From Candidatus Zipacnadia bacterium (lineage in GTDB: Bacteria > Armatimonadota > Zipacnadia > Zipacnadales > Zipacnadaceae), in the NCBI GenBank assembly GCA_029821515.1, contig JALGTD010000082.1, positions 1 through 31,111 on the forward strand: 31,111 bases of DNA, in the 5' to 3' direction. Numbering within the stretch: position 1 is the stretch's first letter; the number at the start of each line of letters is the position of its first letter. Below, piece after piece: positions 16,972 through 23,681 of this stretch. The notes beneath the pieces are model-generated. The model was given only the letters and a program-made list of their open reading frames with translations, was not told the origin of the DNA and ran no database searches. The translations under genes and the position numbers were made by a program.

Positions 16972-17574
16972 CTATCCGCTCCCTAACTCTTCCCGGGCAA
17001 TCTCAGTCAACGCCGGCACGACCTCAAACACATCGCCAACGATGCCGTAGTGAGCAACTTCAAAAATGGGAGCAGCAGGATCCGTATTGATAGCCACAAT
17101 ACAATCCGCCCCGGACATACCCGCCAGGTGCTGGACCGCTCCTGATATGCCACAGGCGATATAGAGCCGGGGCTGGACGGTGCTGCCAGTTTGGCCGACC
17201 TGGTGGTAGGGAGCTATCCAGCCGTCATCCACCGTCGGGCGCGAAGCTCCCACCACTCCGCCCAGAGCATCAGCTAACTCTCTGATAATAGCGAAATTCT
17301 CCGGCTTCTTCAGCCCCCGGCCACCGGAAACGATGATCTCCGCGTCCTGAAGATTCACCTGCCCCGCAGCTTCATCGCGGGCAATATCAATAATCTTCGT
17401 CATTATTGAATTCTCATCAAAGCTTACGGGAACTTCAACTATTTCCGCAGTATGTTCCGGCGGTGATTCCAGCCGCTGCATAACCCGCGGGCGTACCGTC
17501 GCCATCTGCGGGCGGTGGTTACGCGTAACAATGCGCGCCATAATATTGCCGCCGAAGGCCGGTCGCGTCTGCAC
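16972..17574 (-). pseudogene. etfA: Electron transfer flavoprotein alpha, C-terminal FAD-domain part
   Basis: The frame is open well upstream of GTG 17574. Recognisable EtfA sequence begins near 17635 as IATRIKTGLTADC and runs through QTRPAFGGNIMA. The FAD-binding domain follows: SGGRGLKKPENF, VGASRPTVDDGWIAP, QVGQTGSTVQPRLYIACGISGAVQH and VAINTDPAAPIFEVAHYGIVGD. It ends normally at 16972. The N-terminal half is in another frame ending at 17646. About 40-45 residues that EtfA proteins normally have between the halves are missing. So etfA is split by a frameshifting deletion of roughly 110-135 bases near 17640-17655. The piece could only be made separately by internal initiation. Confidence 0.85.
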
Positions 17575-17645
17575 CAGCAGGTGCTCTTCGGGGTCAATCT
17601 CCAGACCGGTACAGTCAGCGGTCAGGCCAGTTTTGATGCGAGTGG

Positions 17646-18050
17646 CTATGGCTCCTCGGCATAAAACACCCGATCTGGTCCAGACTGCGCTGCTTTCTGA
17701 GCAAGCTCACCCGCTTTATCACCCAGGACAACCAGACTCAGCTCGGTATCCAGGTTCTCAGCCAGCTCGCGACCCTTGCCCAACAACTCCCAGGTCACGC
17801 CCGCCAGCCCATCTTCGCCAACTTCGCCGATTACCCACACGCCCTGGTAATCACTGGTATCCACCTCTTCAATAGCGGGAACTTCCCAGATAATAGCACC
17901 AACCGGGCAGACACTCACACACCCGCCACACAGCGTGCATGCCTCGGTGATGGTCGCCAGCCCTTCGGCCATCTCGATCGCGCCGTACGGACAAGCCTTT
18001 ATGCAAAGTTGACAGCCGGTACATTTTTCTGCGTCAACATGGATATTCAT
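17646..18050 (-). pseudogene. etfA: Ferredoxin-fused EtfA, N-terminal part
   Basis: 134 codons from ATG 18050. Residues 1-55 are a two-cluster ferredoxin domain with CxxCxxCxxxC at 10-20 and again at 38-48, each followed by P, so two [4Fe-4S] clusters. From about 65, VWVIGEVGEDGLAGVTWELLGKGRELA is the start of the EtfA nucleotide-binding domain. It stops after DRVFYAEEP, where intact EtfA continues. Ferredoxin-EtfA fusions are known from anaerobes, where ETF feeds electrons to or from acyl-CoA dehydrogenases. The remainder is in a different frame (16972-17574). It begins 34 bases after the probable original etfB stop. Confidence 0.88.
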
Positions 18051-18059
18051 TTTGCGTCT

Positions 18060-18821
18060 TTATCTGCTAAATTCAGCAGGCCACTTAGAGCAATTGTGCC
18101 TCACGCAGCTTGTCAAGAAGCTCGAACGCTGGGGCGGGAATATTTCTACTACCGTGGTCGGCGAGCCAGACAGTCCGCATTTTTCGGGATCAGCTTGGAT
18201 ATCCTCCAGTGTCCAGGTAGGTATCTCTTTTTTGCGGGCTGCCATAACCCCGCGCAGCCCGGCGTGCCGGGGAACATTCATATGTTTGTCAGCAGTAATC
18301 AGAGCCGGCAGCTTCATTTCAATAGTCTCAAAACTGCCAGCCAGCAGGCGCTTGACCTGCATCTTCTTCCCGTCTACTTTCACTTCCATTGCGTAGGTAG
18401 CCTGGGGAATGCCCAACTGCTCGGCAATGCCCGGGCCGACCTGAGCGGTGTCTCCATCAAAAGCCTGCTTACCACAGATAACCAGATCGTAGCCGCCAAT
18501 CTTCTGTATCGCCTCCGCCAGGACATAAGAGGTCGCCAGCGTGTCGCTGCCGGCAAGGGCCCGGTCACTGATGAGAACAGCGTCATCGCAGCCCATAGCC
18601 AGTGCCTGGCGGAGAGCCTCTTCGGCCTGCGGCGGGCCCATGCTGAGGGCGGTAACCGTCCCGCCATATTCTTCCTTAAGCTGTAGGGCAGCCTCAATAG
18701 CATTCTCATCATAGGGATTGATAATGCTGGGAACGCCCTCACGCACCAGCGTATTGGTCTCGGGGTCAATGCTGATCTCGCTGGTATCCGGAACCTGTTT
18801 AATGCAGACTATTATGTTCAT
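18060..18821 (-). CDS. etfB: Electron transfer flavoprotein beta, probable 3' frameshift
   Basis: Partner of EtfA in a soluble flavoprotein that passes electrons to or from the neighbouring acyl-CoA dehydrogenase. ATG 18821 is preceded by AGGAGC at good spacing. The N-terminus IVCIKQVPDT, INPYDENAIEAAL, the nucleotide-binding CGKQAFDGDTAQVGPGIAE and the domain up to SPTTVVEIFPP are canonical. The last 23 residues are not EtfB-like. In another frame the same DNA gives PAPAFELLDKLREAQLL and a stop at 18085-18087, a normal-looking EtfB C-terminus. The glycine-rich segment usually found before this tail is absent, so a short frameshifting deletion near 18131-18145 is likely. Confidence 0.88.
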   Translation of the reverse strand: MNIIVCIKQVPDTSEISIDPETNTLVREGVPSIINPYDENAIEAALQLKEEYGGTVTALSMGPPQAEEALRQALAMGCDDAVLISDRALAGSDTLATSYVLAEAIQKIGGYDLVICGKQAFDGDTAQVGPGIAEQLGIPQATYAMEVKVDGKKMQVKRLLAGSFETIEMKLPALITADKHMNVPRHAGLRGVMAARKKEIPTWTLEDIQADPEKCGLSGSPTTVVEIFPPQRSSFLTSCVRHNCSKWPAEFSR

Positions 18822-18831
18822 ACAACTGCTC

Positions 18832-19500
18832 CTATTTCTCTGCTCTTATCCCAGTAATTGCTGTAGCTATCCCCCACTTGAGAACCTTCCACTGCAACTG
18901 TTCAAAACCAACAGTTTCGAGCATCGTCGTCAACTGCTGAGGTGACAGAAACTCTGCTGTAGACTGGGCCAGGTAGCGATAGGCATCCCCACGCCCGGTT
19001 AGTATTCCTCCGATAACTGGCACAAAATGCCGCCGAAACAGTTCGACCGGCCACGAAGCGCCGCCGCCGCACATTTCTAGAACCAGTATCCAGCCCCCTG
19101 GGCGCAACACGCGCGCCATCTCCTGCAAGCCGGCCTGCAAATCTACAAAGTTGCGTATAGCAAATGCTGCCATTACTCCATCAAATTGTCCCGTTCGCCA
19201 CGGAAGCTGCATGGCGTCACAACGTACCAACCTTACCCGGCTGCTGTTAGCCTGCTTCCATTGAGCCCGCTGCAGCATTGACTCGCTAAAATCAGCGGCC
19301 AGCAATCTGCTGGTGTCCGGATGCTCCCCACTGCCGGCTCCCACATCCAAGACTATCCTTGACCGAGCCGGTGGAACTAGCGCCGCCGCTTCGCGCCGCC
19401 AGGCCCGATCATTATCCAAGGTCAACAGCCGATTCAGCAGATCGTAGCGAGGAGCGATCTCGCCGAACATACGGCAAATTGTTTCTCGCTTCGGCTTCAT
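18832..19500 (-). CDS. menG: UbiE/MenG-like SAM methyltransferase with a shortened SAM site
   Basis: Resembles demethylmenaquinone/2-methoxybenzoquinol C-methyltransferases: FGEIAPRYDLLNRLLTLDNDRAWRR, AFAIRNFVDLQAGLQEMARVLRPGG and the C-terminal GIATAITG. ATG 19500 gives the normal N-terminus; GTG 19539 is also in frame but has a purine-rich site only one base away. After SAM motif I (VLDVGAGSGE) the chain passes directly to HPDTSRLLAADFSESML. The helix of about 8-12 residues that normally follows motif I is missing in frame, which should harm SAM binding. The gene could be damaged or sequenced wrongly. It suggests menaquinone synthesis in this organism. Confidence 0.8.
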   Translation of the reverse strand: MKPKRETICRMFGEIAPRYDLLNRLLTLDNDRAWRREAAALVPPARSRIVLDVGAGSGEHPDTSRLLAADFSESMLQRAQWKQANSSRVRLVRCDAMQLPWRTGQFDGVMAAFAIRNFVDLQAGLQEMARVLRPGGWILVLEMCGGGASWPVELFRRHFVPVIGGILTGRGDAYRYLAQSTAEFLSPQQLTTMLETVGFEQLQWKVLKWGIATAITGIRAEK

Positions 19501-19566
19501 ACGACTCTGACGCAGCCCGGCCCGGGCAGATTGCTTCACCCTCCGTTCTCTCTACCTTTACACAGC

Positions 19567-20661
19567 CTACTTCCCCTCAACGATATCAAACAGCTTGGCC
19601 TCGCGGTAGTAGCGCTCTACCGGATAGTCCTTGGTATACCCGTAGCCGCCGTGAATCTGCACTGCCTTGCTGCAGACCTCCACGCACATCTCCGAGGCGA
19701 ATACCTTGGCCATAGCCGCCTCTTTCTCGAACTCCAAACCCTGGTCCTTGCGCCAGGCCGCACTGTAAGTCAGCCAGCGGGCCGCCTCAATGCTGGTGGC
19801 CATATCCGCCAGCATGAACTGAACTGCCTGGAACTCGCTAATCGGCTGTCCAAACTGCTCGCGGGTAGGCGCATAGGCAATCGCTGCATCATAAGCTGCT
19901 TGAGCCAGACCGACTGCGCCGATGGCCATGCCAACGCGCCCGGCTCCCAGCGTGGTCATCGCTACCCGAAAGCCTCGTCGCTCGCGGCCCAGCACATTCT
20001 CCTTAGGCACGCGAGCATCCTGGAAGATTAGTTCACGATTGGACAGGGCGGGATAGGCCATCTTCTCTTCATCCTTGCCAAAAGTGAAACCCTCCGTGCC
20101 CTTTTCCACGATGAAAGCTGTCATCCCCCGCGCTCCTCTTTCCGGAGCAACGTTGGCGATGATCACGTATATCTCAGCATCACCGCCATTGGTGATGAAT
20201 ACCTTGGTGCCATTCAGGATATAATGATCACCGTCCAGCTCGGCGCGGGTCCGCACGCTGGCGGCATCTGAGCCGGCTCCCGGCTCAGTCAGGCCGAATG
20301 CTCCGATCTTTTCCCCGCTAGCCAGCGGCCGGAGATACTTCTCTTTCTGCTCTTCGCTACCAAACTCCATAATGGGATATTCAGCCAGCAGATGAGCGCC
20401 GTACACCGCACCAGTTGTGGTGCAAGCTGCCGAAAGCAGCTCACCAACGACCGCCCAGTCCAGAATTCCCAGCCCCAGCCCGCCGTACTGCTCAGGCACT
20501 GGCACACCGAACAGATCCAACTCGGCCAGCATCTTTATGTTATCCCAGGGGTACTCCCCACGCTGGTCAACTTCCTTAGCTTTGGGTTTAAGCTCCTCCT
20601 CGCAGATTCCTCTGACCGCCGCGAAGATCTCCTGCTGTTCGTCAGTAAATGAGAAATCCAT
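19567..20661 (-). CDS. Acyl-CoA dehydrogenase, C-terminus cut short
   Basis: FAD-dependent alpha,beta-dehydrogenation of acyl-CoA, paired with ETF. ATG 20661 has GGAGG six bases upstream; GTG 20688 is less likely. Family landmarks: GLTEPGAGSD, NGTKVFITNGG, TREQFGQPISEFQAVQFMLAD, and QIHGGYGYTKDYPVERYYREAK. The expected end IYEGTSEIQR... is replaced by DIVEGK and a stop: the catalytic-base Glu (residue 362) is kept, but about 13-15 following residues are missing. An in-frame loss between the EG and the final K would explain it. It lies 40 bases after fabH in the fatty-acid operon. The substrate is not determined; butyryl or short-chain is plausible. Confidence 0.9.
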   Translation of the reverse strand: MDFSFTDEQQEIFAAVRGICEEELKPKAKEVDQRGEYPWDNIKMLAELDLFGVPVPEQYGGLGLGILDWAVVGELLSAACTTTGAVYGAHLLAEYPIMEFGSEEQKEKYLRPLASGEKIGAFGLTEPGAGSDAASVRTRAELDGDHYILNGTKVFITNGGDAEIYVIIANVAPERGARGMTAFIVEKGTEGFTFGKDEEKMAYPALSNRELIFQDARVPKENVLGRERRGFRVAMTTLGAGRVGMAIGAVGLAQAAYDAAIAYAPTREQFGQPISEFQAVQFMLADMATSIEAARWLTYSAAWRKDQGLEFEKEAAMAKVFASEMCVEVCSKAVQIHGGYGYTKDYPVERYYREAKLFDIVEGK

Positions 20662-20701
20662 CGCCTTCCTCCCTGAACTGTTGGTCACAGCATACAGCTA
20701 C

Positions 20702-21712
20702 CTATGCAGAAGTGAAGGGTGGCAGCGTCCAGCGAACGACGGCTGCCCCCAGGGTGAAGCCGGCTCCAAACCCCACGAACAGCACAATATCGCCTGGGGA
20801 TAGCTGGCCTTTGCGGTAAGTGTCATCCAAACACATTGGCACTGACGCCGCCGAGGTGTTGCCATACTTGCTGACGGTGTTGATCACTTTCTTTGGGTCT
20901 ATATCCAGGCGATCCGCCGCAGCGTCGAGTATGCGTCGGTTGGCCTGGTGCATAATAACTGCCGAGACATCTGCCGGACGCAGGCCAGCTTTGTCTAATG
21001 CTTCATGGGCAATTCTGGGAATACCCCGCACCGCCAGCTTGAATATTTCGGGTCCCTGCATCGCCAGACAGTCCTGGCCCTGAGCAATTAACTCAGAGGT
21101 CAGGCGCAGCCGCGAGCCGCCGCCCGGCAAGATGAGCAAATCACCATATTCGCCGTGCGAGCTCAGCGCGAACGACAGCAGTCCCTCATCGCGTCCGCAA
21201 GGCCCCATTACTGCAGCTCCTGCTCCGTCACCGAACAGCACACAGGTGGAGCGGTCGGTCCAATCGGCAATACGGGTGAGCACCTCGGCGCTGATCAACA
21301 AAACGTAGTCGTAGTCACCACTACGCACAAAATTGGCCCCGGCGGCCATAGCGTAGATAAATCCGGTGCAGCCACTGCTCATATCCATTGCGCCGGCATT
21401 CTTTGCCCCAATCGCATCCTGGACGAGGCAAGCAGTGGCGGGGAAGAAGTAATCAGGGGTAACAGTGGTCAGCATAATCAGCCCAATCTGCTCAGGGCTG
21501 ATGCCGGCGTCGTCAAGGGCGCGCTGAGCAGCTTTGATAGCCAGGTCCGAAGAGGCCTGGTCGTCGGCCGCCAGACGCCGCTCGTTTATGCCGGTGTGGC
21601 GGATAATCCACTCATCGGTGGTATCAACCATTCGCTCCCAGTCGGCATTGGTCAGAACAGTCTCTGGCAGATACGAGCCTACCCCACAGATTGTCGCACC
21701 ACGCAAAGACAT
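20702..21712 (-). CDS. fabH: Beta-ketoacyl-ACP synthase III
   Basis: Starts fatty-acid synthesis by condensing acyl-CoA with malonyl-ACP. 336 residues; N-terminal ICGVGSYLPETVLTN, active-site Cys115 in SSGCTGFIYA, His in IMHQANRRILDA and Asn in KYGNTSAASVP complete the triad. It is intact. It follows plsX by 56 bases and precedes the acyl-CoA dehydrogenase. ATG 21712 has only a weak AAGAAAG-type ribosome-binding site. Confidence 0.97.
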   Translation of the reverse strand: MSLRGATICGVGSYLPETVLTNADWERMVDTTDEWIIRHTGINERRLAADDQASSDLAIKAAQRALDDAGISPEQIGLIMLTTVTPDYFFPATACLVQDAIGAKNAGAMDMSSGCTGFIYAMAAGANFVRSGDYDYVLLISAEVLTRIADWTDRSTCVLFGDGAGAAVMGPCGRDEGLLSFALSSHGEYGDLLILPGGGSRLRLTSELIAQGQDCLAMQGPEIFKLAVRGIPRIAHEALDKAGLRPADVSAVIMHQANRRILDAAADRLDIDPKKVINTVSKYGNTSAASVPMCLDDTYRKGQLSPGDIVLFVGFGAGFTLGAAVVRWTLPPFTSA

Positions 21713-21768
21713 ACTCTATTTCTTTCTTGGGCAGGAGAATTGGACGACGGCGACTGGGTGGGCCGCAC

Positions 21769-22773
21769 TCAGCTCGCTTCGGCCACCAGTTGCCTGCAGG
21801 CCTGCTGGAGGTGTTTGACAACTCCGCCTTCTACAGCACGGTGGGCTACCCCGATCGCGCTGGCGATAGCTCTCCCATCGGACCGACCATGACTGACAAC
21901 GGTGATGCCCCGGACCCCCAGCAGTGGAGCACCGCCATAGTTGGCGTAATCGTATCGCTGGCGCAAGCTGCCCAACTTGCTGCTCAATAACAGGCGAGCG
22001 ATCCTGGCACTCAAGCCATCACATAAGCAATTGTGTAGGTCATCCATCAGGAACTGGGCCATCGCTTCGGCGGTCTTCAGAGCCACATTGCCTACAAAGC
22101 CGTCAGCCACCGCGACATCAGCCTGGCCATTAAAGATGCCGTCAGCTTCGATGTTGCCGACAAAGTTAATGGGCATCTGCGCCAGCATACCAAAGGCTGC
22201 CGCAGTCAAACTGTTGCCTTTTGACGATTCTGCGCCGATGTTCAGCAGGCCAACCCTGGGACTTTCAATGCCCAGAGCGCTCTCGGCGTAGACACTACCC
22301 ATCAGGCCAAACTGCGCCAGATGAATCGGCTGACAGTCCACGTTGGCCCCACCATCAATAATTACTCCCGCACCACGCTGCGATATCATAGGCGCGGCGA
22401 TGCCTGGACGCCGCAGACCCTCTATAACACCCAGTCGGGTGTGAGCCAAAGTCAGCAATGCCCCGGAATTGCCCGCCGAGACCACGGCCTGGGCTTCTTG
22501 ATTCCGTACCATATCAACGGCCACAAACATGGAGGCATCCTGACTTCGCAGCGCACCTCGTGTCGGATCAGCCTCCATCTCAATGACGTCATTAGCCGCC
22601 ACAATCCGGAGGTTGGCGGGCCGCTGAGCGGAGTCAGGCAGGTACTTTTCGATTTCCGCAGGCCGACCCACAAGGGCAATTTGCACCGGCAACTGCTCCG
22701 CGCTGCGCAGCGCCCCCCTGACCGCTGCTTGCGGGGCAAAATCTCCACCCATGGCGTCAACAGCAATAACCAT
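21769..22773 (-). CDS. plsX: Phosphate acyltransferase PlsX
   Basis: Makes acyl-phosphate from acyl-ACP, feeding PlsY in phosphatidic acid synthesis; peripheral to the membrane. 334 residues from ATG 22773, with GGGAGAGG just upstream; the longer open frame has no homology. Motifs: IAVDAMGGDFAP, SAGNSGALLT, IDGGANVDCQP, LNIGAESSKGN (where EESSKGN is usual) and VADGFVGNVALKTAEA. It is part of the conserved yceD-rpmF-plsX-fabH group. Confidence 0.96.
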   Translation of the reverse strand: MVIAVDAMGGDFAPQAAVRGALRSAEQLPVQIALVGRPAEIEKYLPDSAQRPANLRIVAANDVIEMEADPTRGALRSQDASMFVAVDMVRNQEAQAVVSAGNSGALLTLAHTRLGVIEGLRRPGIAAPMISQRGAGVIIDGGANVDCQPIHLAQFGLMGSVYAESALGIESPRVGLLNIGAESSKGNSLTAAAFGMLAQMPINFVGNIEADGIFNGQADVAVADGFVGNVALKTAEAMAQFLMDDLHNCLCDGLSARIARLLLSSKLGSLRQRYDYANYGGAPLLGVRGITVVSHGRSDGRAIASAIGVAHRAVEGGVVKHLQQACRQLVAEAS

Positions 22774-22805
22774 AAGCCTCTCCCAGAGCCTCGGAGTAAC
22801 GGTCC

Positions 22806-23003
22806 TTAGTGACGCTCCTGTTCCAGTTCGACGGTGTGGTCCACTTTCTCGCCCTGGTAGTAGCCACACTTGTGACAGGCATTGTGCGGACGAATCATTG
22901 CCCCGCAATTGGAGCATTTCACCAGCGCCGGGATACTCAAGCCCTGATGGGTGCGCCGCTTGTTGCGTCGCGACTTGGAAGTTTTTTTCTTTGGTACAGC
23001 CAT
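22806..23003 (-). CDS. rpmF: 50S ribosomal protein L32
   Basis: 65-residue large-subunit protein. The basic N-terminus MAVPKKKTSKSRRNKRR and zinc-ribbon cysteines at 30, 33, 43 and 46 (CSNC, CHKC) are typical of the zinc-binding form. It stands between yceD and plsX, the conserved arrangement. A hairpin (23033-23054) lies in its 5' leader. Confidence 0.98.
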   Translation of the reverse strand: MAVPKKKTSKSRRNKRRTHQGLSIPALVKCSNCGAMIRPHNACHKCGYYQGEKVDHTVELEQERH

Positions 23004-23032
23004 ATCGCGTCAACTCCACCTATCAACTAAAC

Positions 23033-23054
23033 TGCGTGGGCATCTCCCCACGCA
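23033..23054 (-). promoter_or_regulatory. Strong hairpin in the yceD-rpmF gap
   Basis: TGCGTGGG (minus strand 23047-23054) and CCCACGCA (23033-23040) form an eight-base perfect stem with a six-base loop, followed by GTTTAGTT. It may be a partial terminator, an RNA-processing signal (RNase III is encoded in the same operon) or a translational control site for L32. Confidence 0.5.
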
Positions 23055-23087
23055 GGCACAAGATGGTCGAAAGATATATGCTGCATG

Positions 23088-23606
23088 CTACTGGTGGTGC
23101 AGTTCCAGCAGTGGCGCCAGACGGGAATCTACCTGCTGGCGCTGGCAGTCACAGTCACCCTCGTTGAGATTCTGCCCGCATACCGGGCACAGGCCCCGAC
23201 AGTCAGGTCGGCAAAGCCAACGCCAGGGCGTGTTGAGCATCGCGAGCTGCCGGACAAGTTCAGACAAATCTATCTTACTCCCACTGCGTAGGGAGATAAG
23301 CTCACTTCGCTCCTCCTCAGCGGTAACCGAGTCATACCGTTCAACAGCTTCCAGCGAGCACACCTCGTCAATTTCAATCTCTATGGGCACCCAGTGCTTG
23401 GTCAGACACCGGCTGCACGTCAGTTCAACAGTAGTGCTTACAAAGCCGAACGCCTCGACTTTGCCTCCCGCGTTAATCAGAGTGACTTGACCTTTAACCG
23501 GACCATATAATGCTTCGCTTGCTTCAACCGCAACTTCAGCATCAACTACACAAGTAAGTTCAACTCCTGGCTTCTGCAATTCATCGAGAATGTCGTATTG
23601 CATCAT
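23088..23606 (-). CDS. yceD: YceD/DUF177 family protein
   Basis: 172 residues. The central CSRC pair (64-67) and C-terminal CRPDCRGLCPVCG with DCDC are the Cys pattern of DUF177 (YceD). This family is genetically linked to rpmF and implicated in 23S rRNA/ribosome biogenesis and lipid synthesis; the exact function is not settled. ATG 23606 (or 23603) has GAGGAG upstream. It is the first gene of the lipid operon, directly after the promoter at 23653-23681. Confidence 0.93.
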   Translation of the reverse strand: MMQYDILDELQKPGVELTCVVDAEVAVEASEALYGPVKGQVTLINAGGKVEAFGFVSTTVELTCSRCLTKHWVPIEIEIDEVCSLEAVERYDSVTAEEERSELISLRSGSKIDLSELVRQLAMLNTPWRWLCRPDCRGLCPVCGQNLNEGDCDCQRQQVDSRLAPLLELHHQ

Positions 23607-23652
23607 CCAGCCGGCTCCTCGTCTCAGGCCTGTCAGCCCGGAGATGTGCTTG

Positions 23653-23681
23653 AGTATAGCCCGTTAGGGGGCGATTGTCAA
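23653..23681 (-). promoter_or_regulatory. Near-consensus sigma-70 promoter of yceD-rpmF-plsX-fab operon
   Basis: Minus-strand TTGACA (23676-23681), a 17-base spacer, TATACT (23653-23658). The -35 box and part of the spacer lie in the last codons of the upstream secreted-protein gene, whose stop is at 23664-23666. The first gene start is about 47 bases downstream of the -10 box. Confidence 0.9.
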
